Shown here in pieces: positions 1 through 8,358 of a stretch of 43,004 bases of DNA. Under the pieces are notes generated by a model. It was not told the origin of the DNA. It saw only the letters and a program-made list of their open reading frames with translations, and did no database searches. Position 1 is the stretch's first letter. The number at the start of each line of letters is the position of its first letter. This DNA is from Opitutaceae bacterium. Lineage in GTDB: Bacteria; Verrucomicrobiota; Verrucomicrobiia; Opitutales; Opitutaceae. The translations under genes were made by a program, and so were the position numbers. The DNA lies in the NCBI GenBank assembly GCA_014376585.1, contig JACMRG010000373.1, positions 1 through 43,004 of the forward strand. Direction: 5' to 3'.

Positions 1-360
1 ATGCCCCCAAATGGAGCTGCGCACGAGCGGGCCGGTCGTGGTGTCGAAGGCGGATGAGACGTATACTTGGGCGCTGAGCGTCCACAGACCGGTGATACCG
101 CCGGGGCGCTGGTCGCCCTGGGTGTTATAGAACGGGCTGTTGAACGTTGGATCGCGATTGGCGGTGCTGCCGGTTTGGTCGATGCTGAGTCGCAGGCGGC
201 GGTCGCCGTCGAAGATCACCGAGGCGAAGCCGGCGGGTGCGTAGCGGTTGACGGTCCACGCGGGGTCGATCGTGTTGAACGGGTCGACAAACTGCGCCAC
301 CGCGGCAACGGGAAAGCCCGCCAGCGCGAGGGCGGCGAGGATAGCGGTTTTTAGTTTCAT
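1..360 (-). CDS. Secreted protein of unknown function (3' part outside window)
   Basis: An open frame of 120 codons starts with ATG at 358-360 and reaches the window edge without a stop. The first ~22 residues are a clear Sec signal peptide (MKLKTAILAALALAGFPVAA, then VAQ as likely cleavage site). The mature part (FVDPFNTIDPAWTVNRYAPAGF, then a run of alternating polar and hydrophobic residues) reads like the start of a beta-sandwich domain of the type common in secreted or anchored verrucomicrobial proteins. No catalytic motif is visible. The 5' region up to the mobile unit at 598 holds no other gene. A C-terminal PEP-CTERM-type sorting tail is possible but lies outside the window. The product family is not recognised; that the gene is real rests on the signal peptide and uninterrupted frame. 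Confidence 0.75.
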   Translation of the reverse strand, partial: MKLKTAILAALALAGFPVAAVAQFVDPFNTIDPAWTVNRYAPAGFASVIFDGDRRLRLSIDQTGSTANRDPTFNSPFYNTQGDQRPGGITGLWTLSAQVYVSSAFDTTTGPLVRSSIWGH

Positions 361-597
361 GGGCGGTTCTTGGCGGAGCGGAGTTGTGCGGCATGGCACC
401 GGATGGTGCCGGCCGCCCGGCGCCGGAGTTCTCCCGGGGCATGAAGGCTTTTCGTCGCCTGAGCATAGCGGACAAGCCGTGCCGGCGATATGGGGCCTTA
501 TCCCCCTGACGACAGTCGTGGCTACCGACTGACGACAACTGCACTTCCCTGAAATTGACCGGGGATTTGTGGGGGTGGTTGGTCTGCGAGATCGGCA
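361..597. other. Intergenic region upstream of the secreted protein gene
   Basis: No credible gene is seen here. The stretch contains an imperfect inverted repeat around 509-534 (cagtcg and cgactg as inner arms), upstream of the gene at 1-360. It could be an operator or a transcript hairpin, but nothing decides this. Open frames crossing it start inside the neighbouring inverted repeat and show no protein character. Confidence 0.35.
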
Positions 598-651
598 GGG
601 GAGAGCCAAAAGGGTCAGGAGAGCCAAAAAGGTCAGATTTTAACATTTAAT
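598..651 (+). repeat. Left inverted repeat of the transposase unit
   Basis: It contains tandem units at 601-618 (gagagccaaaagggtcag) and 619-636 (gagagccaaaaaggtcag), followed by attttaacatttaat. It pairs with 1651-1704. The last codons and TAA stop of the transposase (647-649) lie inside this arm. Confidence 0.85.
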
Positions 652-1615
652 AGTTTAACGTGCCGACTAATTTTTCAGCATCGGGCCGCAGCCCGCGCCG
701 AAGTTGGCCGACATGGTGGCTCACCGCCACGGGGGTGCCCAAATTGAGCTGGTCGGCCAGCCACCGATTGCCCGCCTGCGTGGTCTGTTTCATCCGCGCC
801 GCCAGCGCTACCTTCCAAGCGGCAGACTTGGGCTCTCCGACGATATCCGAGGCGCATTTTCCAAGCGCGGCCAGACCTTTGGCCAAAGCCTCGGACCACT
901 GCGCGGCCCCGATCTCCCGTGCGCCCGCCAGTTCCCAGGCACGGCTCGTTTGCGCCAGCACATGTTCTTGAATCAACGCCGTCTTGAAATCCTTGCTTCC
1001 GAGTGCCCAACCCCGGCTCATCGAGGCATACGCCTTCGTCCTGCCGGCCGGGCCCTCCTCCGCCTGCCACGCCAGATACCGCGCATACGCCTCTCGCCCC
1101 GCCGGCGTGTCCGTCAGGCCCCCCGCTTCCGCGAGCGCCGTCTCCATCCGCAACCACTTCGGCCGCTTTTTCTGCCAGAGGTGCCAGTAGCTCGACGCCC
1201 GATGCTCCCGCAACCGATCCACCGTCATCAGACCCGCCCGCACCGGATTGAGGTGAAGATAATGGCACAGCTGCCCGAGCGCCGCTCCTGGCTCCACAAG
1301 CAGGCTTTTGTAGCGCCCCTGAAAGAGATGCCCCCGCTCGCCTCTCAGCCGGTTAAACCGGTTCGCGAAGGTCGCCTGCAACCACTGCATCCCCTTCACC
1401 AGGTTCCCCGCCGGCGTTTCGACCGCCAGATGATAGTGATTGCCCATGACCACGTAGCTGTGGAGCAACCAGCCCGATTTCTCGCACGCCTCCCCGAGGC
1501 AGGTCTCAAACGCCGCCCGCGTTTTCTCCGTCCCGAACACCTCCGCCCGGTAGTTCCCCCGGTTGATCACGTGATAACACGCCCCCGGATATTCCAGCCT
1601 CAGTTTACGCGGCAT
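647..1615 (-). CDS. REP-associated tyrosine transposase (Y1/HUH, TnpA-REP type)
   Basis: This is a single-strand DNA nuclease of the Y1 transposase family (IS200-like fold). Family members cut REP-type hairpins with one catalytic tyrosine. The HUH metal motif is visible as GNHYHLAVE (His60, His62) and the tyrosine motif as LCHYLHLNPVRAGL (Tyr119 region). The N-terminus MPRKLRLEYPGACYHVINRGN is typical of the family. At 322 residues it is about twice the length of the minimal enzyme. The C-terminal half has a helix-turn-helix-like segment near its end (ADQLNLGTPVAVSHHVGQL), common in longer TnpA-REP proteins. The ATG at 1613-1615 fits the family N-terminus. The stop lies within the left inverted repeat, so the gene fills the unit almost completely. 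Confidence 0.92.
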   Translation of the reverse strand: MPRKLRLEYPGACYHVINRGNYRAEVFGTEKTRAAFETCLGEACEKSGWLLHSYVVMGNHYHLAVETPAGNLVKGMQWLQATFANRFNRLRGERGHLFQGRYKSLLVEPGAALGQLCHYLHLNPVRAGLMTVDRLREHRASSYWHLWQKKRPKWLRMETALAEAGGLTDTPAGREAYARYLAWQAEEGPAGRTKAYASMSRGWALGSKDFKTALIQEHVLAQTSRAWELAGAREIGAAQWSEALAKGLAALGKCASDIVGEPKSAAWKVALAARMKQTTQAGNRWLADQLNLGTPVAVSHHVGQLRRGLRPDAEKLVGTLNY

Positions 1616-1650
1616 TTTCTCAACCTGCCTTCGCGCCCCTAAGCGGCAAT

Positions 1651-1704
1651 ATTAAATGTTAAAACCTGACCCTTTCGGCTCTCCTGACCCTTTTGGCTCT
1701 CCCC
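1651..1704 (-). repeat. Right inverted repeat of the transposase unit
   Basis: On the minus strand it reads gagagccaaaagggtcag, then gagagccgaaagggtcag, then an AT-rich block gttttaacatttaat, mirroring 598-651. It lies 35 bp upstream of the transposase start and so may also carry its promoter. Confidence 0.85.
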
Positions 1705-1716
1705 CAAACCCCAAAG

Positions 1717-1753
1717 CCTGACCCTCTTTCAGGCCTTCTGACCCCCTTTCAGG
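1717..1753. repeat. Two degenerate copies of the unit-end motif
   Basis: Two 17-bp near copies lie here, cctgaccctctttcagg (1717-1733) and tctgaccccctttcagg (1737-1753). Both share the ctgaccc-yttt core of the inverted repeat units, and the first is also a small palindrome (cctga/tcagg). They lie outside the unit, between it and the stop of the candidate immunity gene. Confidence 0.6.
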
Positions 1754-1774
1754 CCTGACGGGCCCCAGAGGGCT

Positions 1775-2245
1775 TCAGGGCGCTTTAATGATCTCCAGCT
1801 CGATTGAATATCCTCGGTAGATCGAAGGCAGTAAAATCGACGACATTTCGTCTTCAGCCGTGACTACTTGCCAGATGTCCGAGCGCCTCCTTCCGTATTC
1901 CAAGTCATTAGCGACACCTCTAAAACGAAGTGCAAAAAACGCAGTTACCTCCTGTTTAGAAGCAAATTCGTGTTTAACCCAATCGCATACAACCGCTGAG
2001 GAAAATATATAATAAACGCCATCAACGCGCTTAGCCTTATATACTTCAAAAGCATATTGACCTGAAGAATCAATTCCACTGGAGCGGAATTCCACTGTCG
2101 CTTTAAAATCGCCCGAAATTCCCATTTTTTGAAGCATCTCCCTGCCCACAAAAAATTTCTCCGAAGTCGAGACATCGTCAGCATGAGAATAGGATGCTGT
2201 TAAGGCAGCAATAACCAAAGAGCTTAATATTTTCTGAAGTTTCAT
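1775..2245 (-). CDS. Small exported protein, candidate immunity partner of the Rhs tip
   Basis: The product is 156 residues and its family is not recognised. ATG at 2243-2245 is preferred over the upstream alternative at 2266 because it gives a proper signal peptide (MKLQKILSSLVIAALTASYSHA, cleavage before DD) and an ATGA overlap with the Rhs stop codon (2242-2244), implying translational coupling. The mature part is about 134 residues, mixed alpha/beta in character, with no catalytic motif and one cysteine (VVCDW). The gene is visibly AT-richer than the Rhs core and matches the AT-rich Rhs tip, the usual sign of a toxin-tip/immunity cassette exchanged as one piece. Position directly after an Rhs C-terminus is the classic immunity location; export would place protection in the periplasm. 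It could instead be an accessory secreted protein. Confidence 0.7.
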   Translation of the reverse strand: MKLQKILSSLVIAALTASYSHADDVSTSEKFFVGREMLQKMGISGDFKATVEFRSSGIDSSGQYAFEVYKAKRVDGVYYIFSSAVVCDWVKHEFASKQEVTAFFALRFRGVANDLEYGRRRSDIWQVVTAEDEMSSILLPSIYRGYSIELEIIKAP

Positions 2246-5200
2246 TTTTTTAGAATGCCTGGACATGCCCCATTGACCGAAGGATCAAAAAGCTTCTCTT
2301 TTGAGTCATCTGACAAATTCCTTAGGTAATTATTTTCATAATTACCTAGGTTATCGTTATTATTCGCCGTTCGGGCTGCGGACACATCAGTAAACAATGA
2401 TGATCTGGCGCTCTGACTCAAAGTAGTCGGATCAAAAAGATATATACCGCCATCAGCTGTGACCGCGCTTACCACTATGTTTCTGGCTAGAGCTGTATAG
2501 TAATCATTCAGACTCATCGGAGTATTATTCGGGTGACCATGAGCAGTCCCAACAAGCTGACCCCCGGCATGTTTTATTTCATTAAGCTGATCCGATGACG
2601 GGCGATAATAGTCACCATCATTATCTTGACCCCCATAGGATGGGCCGGTGTTTAAAAAGAGGGATCCCGCCGAGTAACTCAAAGCGCCCCATTCCTTACC
2701 TGTTTCGCCTGTTATTAATTGTTGATTGTATACGTCGACGGATGCCTTCAAAACCGCTTGACGAGGAGTGTCAGGATGTAACGCCGAACTCAGTGAATTT
2801 CTGATGGAATCGCAATCGATAGTATTGTTTGGGGCTACATTATTTGGGGTATCCTTGGGGTCACGCGGCTCAGTATTGCCCGTATTTCCGCTAGCCGGGT
2901 TGCGCGGGGGGGACAAACCCGGACCCGAAGCCGCTGTATTCGTGGGTTCTTTCCGCTCCGGAATTTCATTTACATAATAAGCGGCCATCATACGCCCCTT
3001 GCTGGCATTCTCGAAAGGATCGTCGATGAAGAGGTTTTTCACCCACCGGAAAAAAATCGAATTCCAGTCGAACATCCCGGCCACATCCCACCCGTTGATC
3101 CCGTGGTTGCCGATAAACGCGTAAAGGTGCAACCCGCCCTTTTCCTCGATGGGATCGCGGCCTAGCCAGCGGCCGAGGGTGGGATTGTAATATCTGCGGC
3201 CGTAGTAGAGCAGGCCGGTTTCACTATCCGTATATTTGGTCGAAAAACGGAAAGGATTCTTGTCGGCGAAGGGGCCCGTAGCGCGGAGGGTCTGGCCGAA
3301 GGCGTCGTATTCATAGGCGGCGGTGACGGCGCCGCCCGAACGGTTGACGAGCGCGTGGATATTACCGTTGCCGTCGTAGGCGGGGAGGTGGGTGGTGCCG
3401 TTGGGCTCGATCACGGCGAGGAGGCCGCCCACGCCGCCGCCGTCTTGCAGGGTCTTCGACAGGTCGAGGCCCCAGACATAGCTAGCGACCACGCCGAGGG
3501 TCGTCGCGTCACGCTCGGTGAGGAGGTTCCAGCCGTCGTAGATGAACTTGCGATCCACGGTGGCGATGTAGGCGGTGCCATTCCAGTTGGCCACTGTTTT
3601 CCGCACGCGGCGGCCGAGGTAGTCGTATTTGAAACTGATGTATTGGCGGGTGACGCCGGTGTTCAGCACGCTCGCGGCGAGGCTGGTCTCCATCGAAGTG
3701 AGCCGGTTCTCCGCGTCCCACGTGTAGTGCCAACGGCCGTCGTCGGTAAGATTGCCGTCGAGGTCGTAGGTGTAGCTTTCCGGCGTGGCGGCGAGAAAGG
3801 CATAGCGGGTGGCGGCGGGGCCGCCGAGAGAGCTGGTGGCGGCAAGGCTCTGCCACAGTGGAGTCGCGGAGGCGACGACGTTTTTGGCGTAATACTCGCC
3901 TTGGCGGGAGGAACCCGGGAGAGCGGTGCCGTTGATCGAAACGGTGGCGGCGGTGGGCGCGAGGCCGGTCACCCAGGTGGAAGCGGGCGCGGTGCGCGAT
4001 GTGAGTTGGTTCAGGGCATTGTTGGCGTAGGCGGTGGCCACGTTATCCACTTTGCTCTCAGTGCGGCTGCCGATGTTGTCGAAGGCGTAGCCGAGGTTGC
4101 GCGCGGGCACGGGCTGGCTGAGGTCGTTTACGTTTTGCCCAAAATAACTCTGCGCGACGGTAACTTCGCTGCGGTCGTTGTAGTCCCATTTGGTGACGAG
4201 GCCGGCGCCGGGGTAGCGCGCGAAGATTTCGCCGGATTCGACGACGGAGGTGCGCCGGCCGAGGGCGTCGTGCCCGTAGGCGAAACGCGCTTTCACGGCG
4301 CCCGTGGTAAAAGTGATCGAAGCGAGCAGGTCGCGGTTGGCCTCGTAGGTCGGGATGGTTCCATAGCTTGAGCCGTCCGACACCGAGGAGATCAGGTTCG
4401 AGTTCGGCGTCCCGTAGTAATACGTGTAGAGGCTGTTGCCGGGGCCGCCGACTTGGTTGAAGCGGCCCTTATCGTCGTAGCCATAGGTGACGGCGTAGTC
4501 GCTGCCGGTAGCGTTGGCCCCGCCCAGGGCGACGCCGGTGGTGCGGCCACCGACGCCCGACGCGAGGGCGGAGAGGGTGTGCGTGAGTTTACGGCCTTCG
4601 AAGTAAGCGGGGAACGTCTCGCCTACGATCTTACCGCAGACGCAATGGTCGAGGAGCCAAGTGCCGAGGGCGGCATCGGCGATCTGCGTGTTTTGCCCGA
4701 GGCGGTTGTAGGCGTAGCCGAGATTCGGCGTGGTATCGGAATAGCCGATGCCGGACTGCTCGGCGGTGGTAGGGGAATAGCTGTAGGTCGTGATGACTCC
4801 GCGAGCCCAGGTGCGGGTGGCGAGCTGGCCGCGGGCGTTGTAAGTGTAGGCGACGGTTTTATTGGCGGCGTCGGTTTTGGAGAGGAGGACGCCGCTGGCA
4901 GGGTCATAGTTCCAAAGGGTAGGATCGGCACCGCCGTGCGCCGTGAAGGGCCAAGTGGGGCCGTCCCAAGCCGTGCCATTGCGGAAGGTCTGTTGCTGGG
5001 TGAGTTCGCCGTAGTCGTTAAAGATTCGGCCGACGGGATAGGTGGCGGCACCCCATTGGGCGTTGTTTTGGCCGCGCAGATTATAGAGATGGCGGGTTGT
5101 TTTATTAAGGGGATCGGTGATCGAGTAGAGACGGCCGTCGGTCGTGTAGTAGGCGAAGTTCGTCTGGTTGCCGGCGGAGTCTTGTTGCCATTGGACTTGG

Positions 5201-8200
5201 CCGGTCTGGCCTGTGCCGCTGGCGTAGTAGCCGATGCGCAGGGGTGTGGGGTTGGGATCGGTGCGCGGGTCGGTCTGTTTTACGACGCGGCCGTAGCTGT
5301 CATAGTAAGTCCGGGAGAGAAGATTTTGTGCGGTCTGGGTGGTCTGGGGCAGGCCGTTGTAAGCGATTTTGATCTCGTTGACGGAAGAGTCAGGCGTGTC
5401 GGTCGTGGCAGTCGCGATTTTGTTGGCGCGGTCCACCACGAGGGTCTGCGTGGTGGCGTTGCCAAAGAGGTCGGTCGCGAAGGTTTCTTTTTGCTGATAA
5501 ACTTGCCCGGCAACAGTGAAGCCAGTGAGACGTTCTTTAGTAACGCCCTTAGTAAAGGAGGTTGCGACGTTGTCCTGATTGTAGCCGAGGGCGGTAGTGA
5601 CTTTCCACCATGCGGAATTTTCCTTCAGAAAAGTGACGGTGGTTTCGGAAAAGCGGTCAAGGGAGGCTGCGACGAGCGTAAGGTTTCCGTAAGAGTCGAT
5701 CGCCGTCCCGTCAATGTGGAGGCCAGAGCGATACGCCTCGCCCCAAGCGTTGTAGGAAACGAGCGTGGCGGCGAGGCCGGGCTCGGTCGTCTTCCAAAGG
5801 CGACCGATGGGGTTGTAATAATATTGTTTGGTGAAGATCGCGGGGGTCGCATTGGGCGGAGCGGGCTTTTCCTCCTTGAGGGTGCGGCCGGCCCAATCGG
5901 TAGTGACGCGGGCCCAGCGGGGCGCGGAGGTGGGGGCTGTTACATCCGACGTGCGGAGGGTGTAGGCGGTTTTGCTGAGGGTGCCGTCGGTGTTGACGGT
6001 GGTGGCCTGATAGGCGGCGACGACGCCCGTGCCCGCGGTGGATTTGGACGAACCGTCGCGGTAGGTTTCGGTGATTTGGGTCGCGCCGCCGGGGACGGTG
6101 ACGGTGGTGCGGCGGTTGGCCGCATCGTAGGCGTAGGTGGTGACAAGCCCGGCGGGATTCGTTTCCGAAGTGAGTCGGCCGGCATAATCGTAGGTGCGCG
6201 TGGTGAGAAGGTCCGAAGAACTCGGCGTGGAGGAAAGCGCCGTGCGCTCCGTGAGCACATGGCCCGCCGCGTCGTAGGTGTAGAGAGTGTATATCTCATT
6301 TTGGACGGGGTAACCGCCATAAGCCGCGGCGGAGTAGCGGCGTTTGCCGGTGAGTCGATTGAGGGCGTCGTAGCTCATGCCCGTGAGCGAGCCGTTGTTG
6401 GCGATTTCCAGATAGGGCACGCCGTCGGCCCACTGGCGGGTGGTGTCCGCACCGGTGAGGTAGTCGTGGTCGAAGATGTGGTAACTGCCGTCGTAGCGGG
6501 CGGCGGTATGACCAATCTGCTCCCACGTGCCGGTGAAGGTGTAAATCTCAGTGATGATATCGACGTAGCTGGTGCCGCCGATCGTCGTGGTCTGCGTGCG
6601 ACGCGTGGATCGGTTGGGAACAAGGTAGATGGGCTGGATGGTCTGGCCGGCGAGGGTGGAAACCTGCACGGCGTCGCCGGAGACGGCGGTGCTCCAACCG
6701 GAGACGGCGACTTCGGAATTATAATTGGCGCCGAGGAGAATGTAGGAGGAAATTTGCGTGCCGTCGGGATTGAGCTGGCTGTAAAGTTTGTTGGCGTGAT
6801 CGGGGTCGGCTGTGTTGTGGAAAATCTTTTTGATCGTCGTGAGGTAAGTGCCGGAGCCGGTGTAGGCTTGGACGGTCTCGGTGCGCAGGGGCTGGCCATT
6901 GGCGGTGGCGCCGAAAGCGGGATTGGAATTGGCGAGCGCAGCGGTGATGCCGAGAAGACGGGTTTCCGAGGTGGCCGCATTTTCCGCAAATACCGCGCGT
7001 TCGCCGACGTAGTCGAAGAGGGTGAGGGCGCAGTTGGTGAGCGTGGCGAGGTCGGGGGTGGCGGGACCGTCCTGCCAGGGTTTTTGGACGGACTTGAGCT
7101 GGCCCCAGCGGGCGTATTCGTAATCGGATGAGACGCTGGCGCCGTAGTAATCGTAGCGCGTCCACGAGCCATCGGGGGCGATAACGGATTTGAGCCGGCC
7201 CCAGCGGCCGGTGTTGGCGTCGCCTGTCGCGTAGTAGTAATCGTAGGTTGTGGTGAGCGCAGCGCCGGCGGGATCGTAGGTTGTGGTGAGCGCAGCGCCG
7301 GCGGGATCGGCGATTTCCTGGATGAGTTCCTCGGGAGTGACACCGGGAATTGCGCGGTAAATGCGGCGGGTTTTTAGCGCAATGCCGCTGGCGGCATCGG
7401 CCACGGTAACGTCTTCCTGACGGTCGCCGTTGCCGAGGGTCGTCGAGGCGTAGGTGCAGGTGCGGCCGAGTTCAATTTCCTCGACGTTCCAGCTTTTTGG
7501 CGTGGTGCCGGTTTGGGTGACACGCCACGTCTGGGTGCGGGCGCCGGTCTGGCGCGTGAGCAGCAGACGGCCGGCGTCGTTTTGGACGTAGATGGTGATA
7601 CCGCCGAAATCGAGTTGGTAGCCGTTCGCCAGCGTGGTCAGGGCGACGTAAGCCTGAGGTGCGTTGATGGAGGTAATGACACCGCTTCCGTTGCGGGTGA
7701 CCACCACGTCGTCGGTCAAGGCGTCAAATACCAGCGAAGCAGGATCGAAGGCCGCTGCGGAAAGGTCATTGAGCCGGAGCTGAATGTTACCCACCGGACG
7801 GCGAGAAAACGTGCTGCCGAGGCCGACCGACCAGATGAAGGCGCCGCGCACCTGTGGTGCGGCCATTTCCCCGACGGCAGGCGACAACGAGCCGTCTTCC
7901 GGGATCAGTGTCAGAAAGGCGTGGTGATGATCGTCGGTCACCGGGTAGGCAGTATACGTCGTGCGGTTCGTGCTGCCACCGGAAGCCGGTGCGCTGAGAT
8001 ACACGCGATACCCGGCAGGGGCGGAGACGCGGACCTCAGTCGAGTCCCAAGCCGCCGCGCTCGCCGCAAGGTGGATGTCGTAGGTCACACCGGGGATCAC
8101 GGTGAAGTCCATGGGGGCATTTCGATACCACTGGTTTTTGCCGTTGCCGAGCACTCCGGAGTCCAAGCCGGTGTTGGTGTTGAGTTCGTGAATCCCCAGA

Positions 8201-8358
8201 TAGCAGTTCACGTCCGATTTTACGGCGAAAAATAGTTGGATCGGCACCTGCGCCTGCAGGCGCGGCTTCACCTGCGCGTGGGCGGCGGGCGTCGCGACGA
8301 AGCAGGCCAGCGCGAGCGTGCAGCCGAGGATCAACGGAAGGGAGCGGCGACGGTTCAT
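2242..8358 (-). CDS. Secreted Rhs/YD-repeat protein with JAMM/DUF4329-like C-terminal tip
   Basis: The 2038-residue protein has a signal peptide (residues ~1-28, ending AAHAQ). A ~350-residue N-terminal region precedes many YD repeats (such as YDAANRRTTV, YDALNRLTG), which are expected to form the hollow Rhs shell. The conserved Rhs-associated core ends at residues 1718-1761 (YYGRRYYNPTLGRWLGRDP to WDVAG). A Pro/Asn-rich linker follows and then a tip domain. The tip has a Glu in KEWGALSY (~1889) and HGHPNNTPMSLND (His1940, His1942, Ser1949, Asp1952), which reads as a JAMM zinc-peptidase pattern with one fewer spacer residue than canonical, as in DUF4329-type Rhs tips. The tip DNA is AT-richer than the core. 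Start and stop both lie in ATGA overlaps with neighbours. The peptidase role is inferred. Confidence 0.88.
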   Translation of the reverse strand: MNRRRSLPLILGCTLALACFVATPAAHAQVKPRLQAQVPIQLFFAVKSDVNCYLGIHELNTNTGLDSGVLGNGKNQWYRNAPMDFTVIPGVTYDIHLAASAAAWDSTEVRVSAPAGYRVYLSAPASGGSTNRTTYTAYPVTDDHHHAFLTLIPEDGSLSPAVGEMAAPQVRGAFIWSVGLGSTFSRRPVGNIQLRLNDLSAAAFDPASLVFDALTDDVVVTRNGSGVITSINAPQAYVALTTLANGYQLDFGGITIYVQNDAGRLLLTRQTGARTQTWRVTQTGTTPKSWNVEEIELGRTCTYASTTLGNGDRQEDVTVADAASGIALKTRRIYRAIPGVTPEELIQEIADPAGAALTTTYDPAGAALTTTYDYYYATGDANTGRWGRLKSVIAPDGSWTRYDYYGASVSSDYEYARWGQLKSVQKPWQDGPATPDLATLTNCALTLFDYVGERAVFAENAATSETRLLGITAALANSNPAFGATANGQPLRTETVQAYTGSGTYLTTIKKIFHNTADPDHANKLYSQLNPDGTQISSYILLGANYNSEVAVSGWSTAVSGDAVQVSTLAGQTIQPIYLVPNRSTRRTQTTTIGGTSYVDIITEIYTFTGTWEQIGHTAARYDGSYHIFDHDYLTGADTTRQWADGVPYLEIANNGSLTGMSYDALNRLTGKRRYSAAAYGGYPVQNEIYTLYTYDAAGHVLTERTALSSTPSSSDLLTTRTYDYAGRLTSETNPAGLVTTYAYDAANRRTTVTVPGGATQITETYRDGSSKSTAGTGVVAAYQATTVNTDGTLSKTAYTLRTSDVTAPTSAPRWARVTTDWAGRTLKEEKPAPPNATPAIFTKQYYYNPIGRLWKTTEPGLAATLVSYNAWGEAYRSGLHIDGTAIDSYGNLTLVAASLDRFSETTVTFLKENSAWWKVTTALGYNQDNVATSFTKGVTKERLTGFTVAGQVYQQKETFATDLFGNATTQTLVVDRANKIATATTDTPDSSVNEIKIAYNGLPQTTQTAQNLLSRTYYDSYGRVVKQTDPRTDPNPTPLRIGYYASGTGQTGQVQWQQDSAGNQTNFAYYTTDGRLYSITDPLNKTTRHLYNLRGQNNAQWGAATYPVGRIFNDYGELTQQQTFRNGTAWDGPTWPFTAHGGADPTLWNYDPASGVLLSKTDAANKTVAYTYNARGQLATRTWARGVITTYSYSPTTAEQSGIGYSDTTPNLGYAYNRLGQNTQIADAALGTWLLDHCVCGKIVGETFPAYFEGRKLTHTLSALASGVGGRTTGVALGGANATGSDYAVTYGYDDKGRFNQVGGPGNSLYTYYYGTPNSNLISSVSDGSSYGTIPTYEANRDLLASITFTTGAVKARFAYGHDALGRRTSVVESGEIFARYPGAGLVTKWDYNDRSEVTVAQSYFGQNVNDLSQPVPARNLGYAFDNIGSRTESKVDNVATAYANNALNQLTSRTAPASTWVTGLAPTAATVSINGTALPGSSRQGEYYAKNVVASATPLWQSLAATSSLGGPAATRYAFLAATPESYTYDLDGNLTDDGRWHYTWDAENRLTSMETSLAASVLNTGVTRQYISFKYDYLGRRVRKTVANWNGTAYIATVDRKFIYDGWNLLTERDATTLGVVASYVWGLDLSKTLQDGGGVGGLLAVIEPNGTTHLPAYDGNGNIHALVNRSGGAVTAAYEYDAFGQTLRATGPFADKNPFRFSTKYTDSETGLLYYGRRYYNPTLGRWLGRDPIEEKGGLHLYAFIGNHGINGWDVAGMFDWNSIFFRWVKNLFIDDPFENASKGRMMAAYYVNEIPERKEPTNTAASGPGLSPPRNPASGNTGNTEPRDPKDTPNNVAPNNTIDCDSIRNSLSSALHPDTPRQAVLKASVDVYNQQLITGETGKEWGALSYSAGSLFLNTGPSYGGQDNDGDYYRPSSDQLNEIKHAGGQLVGTAHGHPNNTPMSLNDYYTALARNIVVSAVTADGGIYLFDPTTLSQSARSSLFTDVSAARTANNNDNLGNYENNYLRNLSDDSKEKLFDPSVNGACPGILKK
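7240..7305 (-). repeat. Perfect 33-bp tandem duplication inside the Rhs gene
   Basis: Two identical 33-bp copies (7240-7272 and 7273-7305) encode a doubled 11-residue segment, PAGAALTTTYD. The duplication keeps the frame and lies in the region where the YD repeats begin. Perfect identity suggests recent slippage. Confidence 0.9.

Larger units (their letters stand above)
598..1704 (-). mobile_element. REP-transposase mobile unit with 54-bp inverted repeat ends
   Basis: A single transposase gene is enclosed by near-perfect inverted repeats at 598-651 and 1651-1704, with about three mismatches over 54 positions. Each arm carries two tandem 18-bp units of the type gagagccaaaagggtcag, then an AT-rich inner block (ttttaacatttaat). 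No clear target-site duplication is seen: ggcaggg on the left, ccaaacc on the right. Classical IS200/IS605 elements have short subterminal hairpins rather than long inverted ends, and TnpA-REP genes are usually single-copy and flanked by separate REP palindromes. This is therefore an atypical, unit-like arrangement. It sits just downstream of the Rhs/immunity region. Confidence 0.75.

Noticed and set aside
125-646. 173-codon minus-strand frame starting inside the left inverted repeat
   Set aside because: It overlaps the secreted-protein gene in another frame and has an Arg/Pro-rich, domain-free product.
4453-7131. 892-codon open frame on the plus strand, opposite the Rhs gene
   Set aside because: It is a mirror of the Rhs coding strand in GC-rich DNA. 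The protein is low-complexity, rich in Gly, Val and Ala with no domain, and the Rhs repeats on the other strand are unmistakable.
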